Below, in pieces: positions 25,301-35,124 of a stretch of DNA of 64,000 bases. The notes under the pieces are model-generated. The model was not told the origin of the DNA and did not search any database. It was given only the letters and a program-made list of their open reading frames with translations. The first letter of the stretch is position 1. Each line of letters begins with the position of its first letter. Origin of the DNA: Centroberyx gerrardi. Lineage: Eukaryota > Chordata > Actinopteri > Beryciformes > Berycidae. Location: the NCBI RefSeq assembly GCF_048128805.1, contig NC_136016.1, positions 4,263,501 to 4,327,500 on the forward strand, written 5' to 3'. The translations under genes and the position numbers were made by a program.

Positions 25301-28300
25301 TTTATTTTTGTTGTACTTTATCTTTTCTCTATTTTTTATTTTCTCTACTGTGTACTTTACACTGTATTATTATTACAGTGGCTACGGCCAAAGAAAGCAG
25401 GACTCACCAATGACGACTGAACCGACCGCCAAAAGATTTTTTTTCACCATCTCCACCCCTACCAGCCACTAAGAAGAGAAAATTAGATCCTATTAGTGCA
25501 CAGTTTACGTTGCATGGTTTTTTTGGGTAATGAAGTCCTTCAAACTTTCAAAAATGCAAAACTGTTATCTTTCACTGCTAGTTGGGCCGCGAAAGTGTGA
25601 AATTGTTCAGTGCCGCTTTAAAGTGTGTGAAAAGCAGATTTTGTTGATATTGTATGATTGAATGCAATGTGTTTTTCTGCAGTTCTTAGCCTGTCTAGCC
25701 CAGCTCCCTCCTCCCATGAACACCACTGACATCCTCTGGCTGTCCTGCTTCAGCTGCCCACTGCTAAGGTACTCACACACACACACACACACACACTCAC
25801 TCCTAACATAATAAGGAAACTAATAATACTATGGCATATCACTGTGCAACAGAACGTCACACTAACCATCCGTATATATTTTGTTGACAGCGTGTCTCTT
25901 TTGGGGAAGCCACCAGACAGTTCAGTCATGACAGTTGCCACAGGGAAGAACCTAGATGCCATTCCTAGGAAGGTAGGATCACATACCACTGCTCTGTAAG
26001 CTTTAGTTACTGGTGGGTTACTGCTAAAAAAGCTTACACAGAGGTTGAAAAATTCACTATAATTGATGATAGCAATCGTAGAAGATAATAAGCCTACTTG
26101 ATACAGATGGGCTGTCAACAATAGAATGAAGCTGGGCAGGTGACTAACATGGGGAAAATCCCTTGTTGAACCAATAGACTGGTTGAACAACAGTACCATG
26201 TGACTAGACAGCTCTATAGGTGTTTAGAATAGCAAATGTAAAACACACTGATGGAAAGTTCATCCCGCCACCATATCTTTTGACCTACTGCGAAGGTTGT
26301 AGGCTGGATTAAAGTGAAAATTTTCATAGACTACCTTTAAGTTTAATTAGACGGAGGATTTTATCATCGTGTCCTCTTCCACCAGACCCAGAACTACTTC
26401 CTTGGCTGTTTCCTGCTGAAGTTTGGCCTGACTGTGTGTGCCTACCTAGTGGGCTTCGGCTTCACCCTACAAGAGGTTTGCCTCAGAACCAGCAACTTAA
26501 CCCTGGCCGACAACACCACCACCCTCAACTGCACGCATATACTCACAGCCAGGTAGGAGGAACCCTCACCATCGCCTTAATATAGCATGCAAATGGACAT
26601 AAAGGATATTTAAAGGTGCTACATGTAGCATTTTAACCTCAATAAATCATTACCACTTTAATTTTAGACATAAGTATAATTACTGTAAACAAAAGAGACC
26701 ATCGCCGAGACGACTGGTAGCCTCCACTGCTGTGCTCTACGCTATATTTTACATTGTGTGCCACCAGGTCGGATTTGGCGGGAAAAGGAGCTAATGGAGC
26801 TAAAGATTTCAGACTTTCTCTCAATGGCAGATGGTGTAAGGAGTGAAAGGCAGATGGGAAAATCACTTCCAACATGTTTATCCTCTTCAGTAAAGCCAAA
26901 GAGAAAATAAACAAACTCAGGGTGACACCATTGAGGGGGACGAGGATAAGTGCCAACATCTGCTTTGCCATAGGAAGTAACGGGGTTTGTGGGAGATGTA
27001 GTCTTAATCTTGACAACAGTACCACTGGTGTGAAGTAGAGGCTACCAATCATCATTTGTTTACAGTAATTAAAGGTATCACGATTAATATGACTACGATA
27101 TTGATGTTTAAAATGATACAACAGATACATGCACTGCTCACTGGTCCTCACATCTGATAGAGTAAAAATAGTCAAGAAAATAAGAGATTTAATGAATCAG
27201 TTCAATGACTTCTCACTGTATTTGTGAATGCAGCTCTTCTGAGAACGCCCCTCATTGGTTCAGTGAGCTGTCAAACGGTCTGCTGCTAACTCAGAAGGTT
27301 ATGGCCGGGTTCCTGGCCTTGCACACAGGTATGAACTGTGACCCAGACATGCAGCATAAACAACAATCAAGCCTATTCATGTTTTTCTTTTTTAATAAAT
27401 GTCTACCCTCTCCTGTTTGTCTACATCTATCTCGATTTCCCAGTGGTGATCTCCCTGAGCTATGTGCACCGCTCTCAGCCTCTGTGGAGAAAGAGTCCCT
27501 TCAGCAATACCTGGTGGTGTCTCACTGTACCTGTGGTGTAAGTGATCGCTTCCTCATTGATTGCCTTTGCCTGATTGCTTTCTCAAGTCATGCTCTTGTG
27601 TCTTTTTCTCCTCCTCTTTCCTCCACTATATCTGCTCTATCTTGCATATTAACAAGATCCACAGATTTAGAGGTAATTTATCTCATCGTATTTAGATTAC
27701 TGCAACTTTCTCAATTTCTATTTTATACAGAGAATTGATTTTGAAATTTTTCTGATCATCTTTAAAGCAAAGTTAGGTCAGGACCCCAGCTGTATTGCAG
27801 ATCTCTTAGTTTCCTATGAGCCGGAGCCCTCCTGCCTGTCCCTCAGTCTAGACTCAAGACTAAAGGTGATTGAAGGGTCTTGTGACTGTCCCTCAGTTTA
27901 GACTCGAGACTAAAGGTGATCGAAGATACTTCTGACTGTCCCTCAGTCTAGACTCGAGCCTAAAGGTGATCGAAGGGTCATCTGACTGTCCCTCAGTCTA
28001 GACTCGAGCCTAAAGGTGATCGAAGGGTCATCTGACTGTCCCTCAGTCTAGACTCGAGCCTAAAGGTGATCGAAGGGTCATCTGACTGTCCCTCAGTCTA
28101 GACTCGAGCCTAAAGGTGATCGAAGGGTCATCTGACTGTCCCTCAGTCTAGACTCGAGACTGAAGGTGATTGAAGGGTCCTTCTGACTTTTTTTCAGTCT
28201 AGACTCAAGACTAAAGGTGATACACCTTTCACTTGGTTTTAGTTACGTTTCCTTTTTAGCTCCTCTTTATATATTTTACTATCCTTGTTTCTATGCTTTG

Positions 28301-29065
28301 CTGTGAAGCGCTTTGTAAACTCTGCTTTTAGATCAGTATTCTATAAAGATAGTTATTATTAGCACATCTCGTTTAATCTCTACTTTTCATCTCTTCTTTT
28401 GAGTCTTTCTCTTCAACCTTCTGGATAAAACACACACATTCTCAACCCTCGCTCCCTCCTCTCCTCCAGTTTGCTCGGCCAGGTCGTTCAGGCCACGGTG
28501 GATTACCAGTTGTGGTGCGACCGGAGCAGCACACTAACCTTTGACCTGGGAGACATACCTCTGCTAGCCTGGCTACTGGTCTCACTGTCCCCGCTGCTGG
28601 TGATGTTGGTCAACGAACTGGTCAAGCTGCACGAGATACGGTACGAAACAAGGGCGAAAATATAGGAGGGAGTAATACAAAACAGTAAAGCGGGCAGTTC
28701 TGGATTGAGGGGAAATCTACACTGTAACATGCATTTTAAACAAATCATGGTGCTGTGTATCATGGGAGATGATTTGTGGGAAACGGATGGCAGAAAGAAG
28801 CAGTAGAGAAAGTGAAGCAGATGACGCAAACAGTTTAAGATTGCGGGAAAAACAGATGGGATTAGAGTGGGATTAGAGGATTATTTAGAGATGAGATCAG
28901 TCTTTCATTTTCTCTCGTCTCATGAAGCCATGTCTTGATCATGTGGTGTGATTTGTCCCCTCTCTCTCTCTCTCTCTCTCTTTCTACTGCAGGGTGCGAG
29001 TTCGCTACCAGAAGAGGCAGAAGCTGCAGTTTGAAACAAAGCTGGGGATGAACTCTCCGTTCTGA
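4646..29065 (+). CDS. tmem94: Transmembrane protein 94 (ER Mg2+ transporter, P-type ATPase-like), 31 coding exons
   Basis: Exons read by splice sites and phase: 4646-4669, 9626-9745, 10130-10257, 11201-11337, 11505-11713, 12119-12270, 12743-12845, 13003-13089, 13955-14071, 14603-14659, 16597-16701, 17034-17207, 17775-17996 (or from 17781), 18379-18691, 19401-19574, 20208-20310, 20446-20654, 20846-21027, 21388-21520, 21923-22038, 22556-22655, 22799-22907, 23223-23412, 23513-23590, 25683-25768, 25891-25972, 26386-26552, 27234-27328, 27444-27537, 28470-28640, 28993-29065. They join to 4110 nt, 1369 residues plus stop; human TMEM94 is about 1356. Four hydrophobic segments lie near residues 67-84, 93-114, 281-303 and 321-343, and about six more after residue 1095. 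The VEGDIIALRPGQ stretch resembles a P-type actuator domain. DKQG at 419-422 stands where classical pumps have DKTG. NLT, NTT and NCT glycosylation sequons lie in the loop coded by exon 27. The C terminus is KLGMNSPF. The family is reported to load Mg2+ into the ER. The start gives MEPQDKKQ and suits the short family N terminus. Confidence 0.95.
5154..6360. mobile_element. hAT-type nonautonomous element, 1207 bp, in tmem94 intron
   Basis: Ends TAGGGGTGGGCAA and TTTGCACATCCTTA are inverted repeats. Flanks CCTGGAAC (5146-5153) and CCTAGAAC (6361-6368) are an 8-bp target duplication with one mismatch. Inside are ACTAGTCGACCAATCG-type subterminal repeats and a LINE-like tail near 5320-5350. No transposase frame is seen. 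It interrupts an older repeat (about 5040-5150 and 6361-6570) of GGTTCTTT / AAAGAACC type. Confidence 0.75.
8300..8456 (+). other. tmem94: Candidate alternative first exon of tmem94
   Basis: An ATG at 8409 opens 16 codons (starting MVLKMREG, ending RKKRT) that end exactly at a donor, ACT/GTAAGT at 8456/8457. The phase is 0, so it joins in frame to the tmem94 exon starting at 9626. The upstream kilobase lacks a strong acceptor and is richer in G and C than its surroundings, which suits a second promoter. Family evidence for this exact N terminus is lacking; it could be chance. Confidence 0.3.
8890..8918 (+). repeat. (GT)n microsatellite
   Basis: About 14 GT units in tmem94 intron 1. Confidence 0.9.
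9359..9566. mobile_element. hAT-type MITE, 208 bp
   Basis: Ends TAGGGCAGCACAATTAAT and the inverse AAAATCGTGCAGGCCTA; flanks GTTTCTAT (9351-9358) and GTTTCCAT (9567-9574) form an 8-bp duplication with one mismatch. It ends 60 bases before tmem94 exon 9626-9745. Confidence 0.75.
9798..9867 (+). repeat. Degenerate CCTAA/CCCTAA tract
   Basis: Irregular CTAACC, CCTAATC and CCCTAA units in a tmem94 intron. Too degenerate for a telomere; probably a simple-repeat remnant. Confidence 0.6.
10385..10460 (+). repeat. LINE-type 3' tail remnant
   Basis: CTTGGCCAGGTCTCCCTTGT followed by AAAAGAGAAATTGGTTCTCAG matches the tail commonly found at fish non-LTR elements. A second, weaker copy lies at 13495-13585. 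Confidence 0.4.
12644..12677 (+). repeat. G-rich tract with G-quadruplex potential
   Basis: Runs of two to ten G separated by single T in tmem94 intron 6, about 65 bases before the next exon; several G3+ runs lie close together. Confidence 0.8.
13495..13585 (+). repeat. LINE-type 3' tail remnant, second copy
   Basis: CTTCTGGCCAGGTTTCTCTTG and a following TTTAAATCTCAA and AATAAAGG resemble the copy near 10.4 kb. Short and diverged. Confidence 0.35.
14246..14503 (-). mobile_element. Dispersed TIR family A, copy 1
   Basis: Begins TAGGGTTAGACCGATAT and ends ATCGGCCTAACCCTAA, near-perfect inverted ends. Internal landmarks shared with other copies: CCATGATGGTC, TTTCAGAGGCTTTTCCACCC and GGCCTTCAAAAACCCATATCG. 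Flanked on both sides by CA repeats. Confidence 0.7.
14507..14544 (+). repeat. (CA)n microsatellite
   Basis: CA run with a few TA interruptions directly beside a family A element. Confidence 0.9.
18750..19262. mobile_element. Foldback (long inverted repeat) element in tmem94 intron 14
   Basis: The left arm reads ACACAGTAATCAGACTG, then GAGAGGGAGGTTT, AACTTTCTGATCGATGAAGG and GCTCCCACATGGCTTT. The right arm carries the same blocks inverted (AAAGCCACATGGGAGC, CCTTCATTGGTCAGAAAGTT, AAACCTCCCTCTC, CTGATTTCTGTGTTG). Arms are about 180-230 bases, the left one shortened. No coding capacity. Confidence 0.75.
19366..19397 (+). repeat. (GT)n microsatellite at an exon acceptor
   Basis: The run ends only three bases before tmem94 exon 19401-19574, so it replaces the usual pyrimidine tract. 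Confidence 0.9.
21593..21895. mobile_element. Small TIR element in tmem94 intron 19
   Basis: Left end CCGGGGATACACTGCATGAC and right end GTGTGTCCCCAACC are inverted relatives. Internal GGACTTTAATC and TTTTTACGACTCAAATCTGGC also occur in 35985-36270. No ORF. Confidence 0.5.
22986..23175 (+). mobile_element. Dispersed family A, copy 2 (partial)
   Basis: Starts TAGGGTTTGACCAGTGTTGG and contains ATTCAGTGTTTCCTCCAGA and CAGGGTGGAAAA; truncated about 45 bases before tmem94 exon 23223-23412. Confidence 0.65.
23429..23451 (+). repeat. (CA)n microsatellite
   Basis: Short CA run just after a tmem94 donor. Confidence 0.9.
23711..24999. mobile_element. hAT-type nonautonomous transposon, 1289 bp, with perfect target duplication
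   Basis: TAGGGATGCACCGATCCGA begins the element and its exact reverse complement ends it (19 of 19 bases). CACTGAAG flanks both sides (23703-23710 and 25000-25007), a perfect 8-bp duplication. Subterminal CCGATACCGATA repeats lie at both ends. The right half is GC- and CpG-rich, unlike the AT-rich left half. No intact transposase frame is seen. It lies in tmem94 intron 24. Confidence 0.9.
25040..25340 (+). mobile_element. L2/Maui-like LINE fragment (end of ORF2)
   Basis: One frame reads FWFYGPSKWNALPEAVRGA, then RLNAFE and, after a stop, LKNYLF, the usual end of L2-like ORF2 (WNxLPxxVRxAxSLxxFKxxLKxxLF). Frame broken; inactive remnant. Confidence 0.7.
25773..25796 (+). repeat. (CA)n microsatellite
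   Basis: CA run four bases after a tmem94 donor. Confidence 0.9.
26610..27105. repeat. Probable dispersed foldback-ended repeat in tmem94 intron 27
   Basis: AATTACTGTAAACAAA near 26677 is mirrored by TTTGTTTACAGTAATT near 27056. The sequence between has no conserved protein in spite of a 178-codon minus-strand ORF. I recall similar DNA as repetitive in fish, but cannot check. Confidence 0.35.
27640..28380 (+). mobile_element. L2-like LINE ORF2 C-terminal fragment, split by a minisatellite
   Basis: Reads LDYCNFL, then FKAKLGQDPSCIADLLVSYE, matching the L2-type pattern FKALxGxAPxYIxDLLxxY. The tail after the minisatellite (AAGCGCTTTGTAAAC and TATAAAGATAGTTATTATT) resembles L2 3' ends. Lies in tmem94 intron 29; degenerate. 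Confidence 0.65.
27836..28220 (+). repeat. 50-bp minisatellite, about 8 copies
   Basis: Unit of 50 bp (period clear from AAAGGTGATCGAAGGGTCAT at 27962, 28012, 28062, 28112). The central copies are almost identical, the outer ones diverged. Translated, a unit contains SRLEPKGDR, the same as the RSRLKTKGDR stretch of L2-type ORF2, so it arose from the surrounding LINE. Confidence 0.85.
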
Positions 29066-31750
29066 TGCGTTCCCCTCCGAGGAACTCGGCGGTACGGCAA
29101 TACTGGGAACCAGTCGCCGCTCTGGGAAACAGGGAAAGGGCAGGGTGCGAGTGGCGCCCGCTCTAACACTCACTACCCCTGCCTTGTTTTAAGGGCACTT
29201 TGTCCCGCTTCGGCCCAAAAGCACTGCAACCATCAGGTGGAGCAGATATCAACCAAACGGCAATGTCGGGGCTTTACGATACAAATATTCAAGATCCTCC
29301 ATTTCTGTTTTATTGAAATGATTGGTGTTATATCATGGTTATTTGAAGGGCAGGGGAAAGGGAAATTCCAAAGCATATTCATTTCTCTTTTCCTTTTTTT
29401 AATAGAAAAGAGCCCAAAATAGGCGACTATTTATTGTATGATTTTTTTTTTTGTTTGTTTTAAAGGCATGAGGAATGTTTTTTGAAGAGGTTCCGCTCGT
29501 TCACAATCACTTTTATCCTCCCTCTCCGGGCCGATCGCCGAGAGACGAACACTTCTGCATGGTCCTTCTCATCCTGTGCTTCATGTCCCAGGGATACCGC
29601 AGGTCCTCAGGAATCCACTAAATGCATTAGACTTGCTACTTTGAAAGGATTTGGGTATTAAGTTCATCTAAATTCCATTGGGATCCTTCTTGGTCTGAGC
29701 GTCTCTGTGCTTTTGCGGAATTTCGGCGTCGACGGAGGCGGATCCTGAGGACCTGCATTGAACCGCGACATACCGTTAGACTAGTTCAGCCTTCATTTAA
29801 AGGACGTCCGTGAATGTCAGCGCGTCTTTACCATGAGAATCCCATAGAGCTGAAAGCAAAAAGGTAGTTTGTAATGTCTTAAAGTTCGGTATCGGCTTGA
29901 GATGCCTGTGGTTGGGCATCTGCAGGGAAAGGGTGTAACGCTACCTCTCGCAATTCAGGACAGCTTGGAAAAAAAATGTGACAAAGAAACATTTGTAAAC
30001 TGGCTTTCCGCGGGCCCTTCTGTAATTCAGCCCTCGAGCCACATTATCAGCATAATCTCCTCTCTGCTGTTATGTTTTATTTCACAACAAACGTTCTTTG
30101 TTGCTACCCACGCGCACCAGTTCCCGAGCTAAGCCGAGGTCAGTCCTGCTGTAACGCAATAAGCAACGAATACGAATGTGATTGTTTTCTGTGAAGGATA
30201 AAATCGGATCGGTCACATTTTATACATATATAAATATATATATACCTATCTATCTGAAGAATGTGCCGGCATGCCACTTAAACCCATGCACTGTATTGAA
30301 AGAGCAGTGTTTTGTTTTTTTAACCTTAGGGAGAATCCATACAACTGGCTACAAAAGGCGAAGGTTTTACCGAGCAAATGCCGAGGTTCGCTCTGCGGTA
30401 TCCTAGCGTTACCGGTCGTGCGAAAGGTGCTTCATATCATTCAGTTGCCTTCTCTCTCTGCCCGGTTCACCGCTCGGCGGCCCTGTGCGAACCCGCGGGG
30501 GTAGAGACGGACGGGAGCTCAGGATACCGTTCCGTTTCGAAGTAAATGACTCGCTGGAGAGATTTCATCCCGCAAAGTTGTTTTAATAACCCCCCCCCCA
30601 ATTTCTTAGTTCATCCTCTGACCAGCATATTCCAGGGATTAAGAATAAAACGTTTGATCTCTTCGTCCCTGATAAACACCAGATATCCCGTCTAGCCTGC
30701 AGCTTTCTACCCCGTTTATTTCTACTAGGCCTATTTATTCACAGTCAATGTGCGGCATCAGCAGCGGACGTCTGTATCACTGATGGTCTTCTTTGATCGG
30801 ACCAGCCTTCTCTGTGGTGCTCTCGTCGTTTCAGATGGATGTCATGTGACACTGCTATATGAATGGGATTCTGCTGTCATTTTCTGGCAACGCATTGCTT
30901 TGATGTCACTCAACCTTCTTTTGCATGAAAACAATGAAAGTCATTCGTGTCCACTCAGTGTGGCCTGATCCAGAGAGAGCACAAAACATGGTGTGTGGGG
31001 TTAACTTGCGTGATTGCGTGTACACTTGTGCCTGTTTTAGTTCTGCTGCCCTTTCAAGTACACATTTGAATTGGGGTGTATGTGGATTAGCTGATGTGAT
31101 GTGAAAGTACCAGTTGGTCATCCGGTGGCATCCGAGGCACTGAAGTTGATCACTTTGGGATGAACACAATAGTCGGCAGGTTAACCGATGCCTCAACTGA
31201 AGCTATTGAAGACGATTTTAAACATTGCAATGCAACAATCCATTTACGATATGTGATTTTATTTTTGTTTTTGCCCTCTTTTATACTTTTGGTTTGTTTT
31301 GTATCATCGCAAAACATCTGGGCTATGCTGCATGATTAAGAAACAATGGATGCTCCGTCTTGGTCAATGTTGATGTTTCTATATGATTTTACTGTTCCGT
31401 TCTAGTTGGTTTACTACACAAATCGAATCCAGTCAAGCATGGACTGCAGGTGTTGCTAGTGTTTTCTCACCACACTGACTGCTGACATGACACAGCCCTA
31501 TTACAGCCTGCGAGGTTGATGCGAGGCATTTTGATAACGTTTTCATGCATATGCTTGCAGCTGAACTCTGTGTCAGCTGATTCTGGGGGGTAAAAAGTGA
31601 TGGACTATGATAAGGTTGTTCACAAGATACATAAATGTATATTTTGTATTTTTTAAAGTGTCTATGTAAAATTATTTCAGTTATTTTTTTTGGCAAATTT
31701 TGTTTGTGTATTGATTATGTCATGTTAATAAATATGGTCTTTTTTTATTT
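29066..31750 (+). other. tmem94: 3' UTR of tmem94
   Basis: About 2.7 kb follow the stop without introns or conserved coding frames. AATAAA at 31727-31732 is the best polyadenylation signal and is followed by T-rich and TGTG sequence, as expected downstream of cleavage. Confidence 0.65.
31727..31732 (+). terminator. tmem94: Polyadenylation signal AATAAA (tmem94)
   Basis: Canonical hexamer about 2.66 kb past the tmem94 stop, with T-rich DNA and a TTGTTGTG stretch within 40 bases downstream. Confidence 0.6.
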
Positions 31751-32224
31751 ACATGATTGTTGTGTTAAGATGTAACTTCCTGTCTGGAAATTGAATCGTT
31801 GCAGCGGCCAATGGCAATTGGATACAGCAATGAAAATAGAACATAAGTAGAAATATTGCAAATGGGAGGTATGTAAGTGTGATGCAAATGACAATTACAA
31901 CACTAGGACCTATTTAGAAGAAATGTGTGAAAAATATATGAATTGCTGCATGTATGAGGAAAGTAGAACATACTGAGGCAAAGAAAAAATCAAATATGTA
32001 CAGTGAAAATATACCAAAAATATGACATATATATACAGTATGAAAATTAATAAATAAAAAATCGAAATATATACAATACATGAGAATGAGAGAAGTATAG
32101 GAACAAGAATAAAACAAATGTATAAAAAAATGCATAACAAATACAAACACGGGCTTTGGCCTCTCTTCTATCAGCACTGATTGAGGTACCGTTTCTCTTC
32201 CGCAGCGGTCCTTTCAGCTTAAAC
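31751..32224. other. Intergenic DNA between tmem94 and tdrkh
   Basis: AT-rich, with ATAAATA-like runs around 31980-32130. Overlapping minus-strand ORFs here are hydrophobic low-complexity translations. I see no gene. Confidence 0.5.
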
Positions 32225-32651
32225 ACGATTGGATAAGAAACGGGCGAGTGTAGACCCCAACCAATCACAGCGGATACTTCACGCCCCACGCGTGATTTGT
32301 AGACCAGTGTCAAGCTAGCTAAAATTAGCACTTCTGGTTGAACTTTCAAAATAAAACCCTTACTGACGAACATATTGCAACGTTTTTGAGTTCTACAAAG
32401 TACCAAAGTGCAAACAGAATATATTTACGGAGGAATCTGTTGAAAATGGCAATACATTGTTGTTTTTATAAATGTATTCTTCTGTTATGTACACATCTAA
32501 ACTTCATTATTCTTTTATCCACAAGAGTGACAAATTCTAGGCTTTTATTTTAAAGGCAAAACCACCTAACCTCTGGTAATATTCTGGCTTTCTTTGGCAA
32601 ACTTGACGCAGCTCTTGCAGGCAGCGGTCGAAAGAGAGAGAAGGTCTATCT
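32225..32651 (+). promoter_or_regulatory. tdrkh: Probable tdrkh promoter and first noncoding exon
   Basis: An inverted CCAAT box (GATTGG, about 32228) and a direct one (CCAATCA, about 32261) lie in a CpG-containing stretch. A donor, ATCT/GTAAGT, follows at 32651/32652. The next plus-strand acceptor that leads into a known gene is the one before the tdrkh start codon. I infer this as the 5' end of tdrkh; exact start unknown. Confidence 0.4.
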
Positions 32652-33114
32652 GTAAGTGTCATATTGTTTTTAATTCTACTCTTTGCTGTTCAGCTCATGA
32701 ATTAGACTTTGATGATATTCAAAGACCGTATTAATTGTCATGGTTTCTATGCACCTTAATGATGTTAGCTCTTCTTAGTATTTGCTCATGTCAACCAGGA
32801 CCCAGCTAACGTTAGCAGGGTTAGCAGACAGGAGAAAGTGTGTTGGCGATCGTTTTGACCGCTCTTAAACAGAAAATATATGCTGGCCATTTGGACATGA
32901 TAGTTTTGGTGGCACACAGCTGTGTGTTGACAAAATAATTAGTCCACGTGACACGCCTTGGGGGTTAACGTTAAACCCCGGCCAAGGTTAACTATCCAGT
33001 AGTCCCGGCCGGTACGTGGTGCCGTTTTCTTTGGTATGGAGACAACGCCAAACTCAATTGCTTATCGGGAAATGCACATACTTGGTAGAATGTCACTCAA
33101 GACATTTTACGGAT

Positions 33115-33310
33115 CGATAGGAGCCACTTGTCAATTCGGCATACATGCAACACACCAGGCATGCGTTCTTACTGAAACGTGTTCTGACTGGCGTGTTTGC
33201 CTGTTATTCCCACTGTGGGCGGTAGCGAGCAGCATGAACCAATTATAAAACGTGAGATTGTATCGATGTAAAGTGCTGATTGGTGGATCAATTATATGCC
33301 GAATTTACCC
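33115..33310. repeat. Dispersed repeat C, copy 2 (tdrkh 5' intron)
   Basis: Same block order as 2755-2995, including GTGGGCGGTAGCGAG and GAACCAATTA. Both copies lie a few hundred bases downstream of a gene's first exon. Confidence 0.55.
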
Positions 33311-34479
33311 GAAGTCCTTAACAATTTGCTGCAGGTCTCATGTCGTGTTTTTCGATGTGTGTAATTTTTTCAGGAAGTAATGCCACATTAAATTAGCCGT
33401 TTTTTGAATGGAGTTCGGTGTGAAGTTCCCCTTTAGAAGAGAAAACGCAACTGGACGGGACTGCAGCCAACATTCAGTATGCAGACACGAGCTACGCGTA
33501 AATGTATCGATTTTAACAAAACTTTAGGAAATTCTGTGTAATAATGTGAAGCTATCATCTCCATCAGCTGTAATCCTCTCATGGTTTTGCACTTAATATA
33601 ATAATATGGCCAGGCCTAGCCTATATGGGTTTGCATGTTCCTACCACAGCCATACATAGGTTTAAGATGAGTTATGATGGCATGCTCTCTCCACAACAGG
33701 TTTCTTGAAGACATCAAAGTACAATATGACTGACATGTTACTAGATCATGTAGTGAGTGACTGATACAGGCTATTCTGCAAGGCCGTGTTTTGAATGCTG
33801 AAACTTTTCCCCCCTTTCACCTGTCTGTCAGTAGTCTTGATCTTGGATTTCTTTTAAAAATCAGAGCCGAGATCAGAGAAGATTTGTGTCTTATTGTCAC
33901 GATTCTTCCAAGATGGACGTGGGCGTCTCAAAGTCCCACGTGTTTCTCAACTACAGCCCCAGAGCCTTCTTCTCCCAGTGAGACAACGCACTCTGCATGG
34001 TGGTGTTGTGTCACCGTTTGCTCCTCGGTGCTGCGTGGGCAGAATACACTTCGCTGTTGGCTTACCTCCAGTGCATTGTGTGTCATGGCGTGAGTCGTAG
34101 TAATCGCAGTATGATGGTAAAAGCCTCATAAAGAATTGGGTGGAAGTATTCTGTGCTCTTGTATTTTGTTTTTACCCTCGTAATGGAATGGCTGGAGGTC
34201 GCCCAACTCTGGTATTTATTGTATGCAGCAGCTTCCAGAGCATTAGGTCCTGCAGTCCCGCTCAGGACTGGGGCCACGGCGGTTTGGCTTAGTGCTTCAG
34301 AAAGAACCACAGTGCCACGTGTGTGTGTGCGTGCACTAAATGTCTAATCATTTAGGGGACTATTGTGTATGTGTGACTGTGCTTGTGCACGTTTTTTTTT
34401 TTTTTGCGTGCTAATAATCAACATTTTGGCAAGTGATGTAGTCTGGAGTAGTGAAAGGCTACATCATAAGAATCTACTG

Positions 34480-34757
34480 CAGTGGTTCTCAAAGTGGGGT
34501 CTGGGGACCTTCAGGGGTCCTTTATAGTTTCACTATAATTTCATTTACTATCATCCCAATTAGAGAATGTATAAGAATGACTATTGTAATCATAAGTTTC
34601 ATTCACCACTATTATCTCCCCTATACAGTGTACAATGTAGACAGATGTACAATTCAATACTAAATTGTAACAAAATCTTCCCATATGGGTCAATGGGACA
34701 AAATCTTATGTATGCCTATTTGGAGATCTATAATATGAAAATATTTGAGAACCCCTG
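34480..34757. mobile_element. hAT (Charlie-like) MITE, 278 bp
   Basis: CAGTGGTTCTCAAA at the start and TTTGAGAACCCCTG at the end are inverted repeats. Flanks ATCTACTG (34472-34479) and ATCGACTG (34758-34765) form an 8-bp duplication with one mismatch. No ORF. Confidence 0.8.
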
Positions 34758-35124
34758 ATCGACTGTATTGAATTCAGGCTGGCTCATGCTTTCATTTTTG
34801 TGCTGCATGACTGTGAAGCTGTCCAGCAAGCGAACAATACACTGAGGATTGTACATGACAGTAACTCATACATTCTGATTGCAGCGAAGATCATTTTTAC
34901 GTGCATATGTGTATTTTTTGTAAGTTTTTTTTAAATTATTTTCAAGCATTAATAGAGGCCTGACTTCATGTGAAGACATTGCTGAATGGGACAGCAGGCT
35001 GCCAGCGTGAAAATGCGCAGTATGACAAATCACGTGTAGTTTCAGGACATTTTGCTGCCAGTGGAAAGAGACTTGTTCCCTGTCTCTGTTTAGGTGGAGT
35101 CTCCCGCTGGGTGCTCGGCGTGTC

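Noticed and set aside
26639-27175. 178-codon minus-strand ORF in tmem94 intron 27
   Set aside because: No recognisable domain; lies in sequence with inverted ends that looks like a dispersed repeat.
27836-28220. Regular 50-bp direct repeats resembling a CRISPR array
   Set aside because: Units abut directly with no unique spacers, the genome is a vertebrate, and the unit derives from LINE coding sequence.
32047-32406. 119-codon minus-strand ORF upstream of tdrkh
   Set aside because: Crosses the putative tdrkh promoter and AT-rich intergenic DNA; composition is low complexity and no family is recognised.
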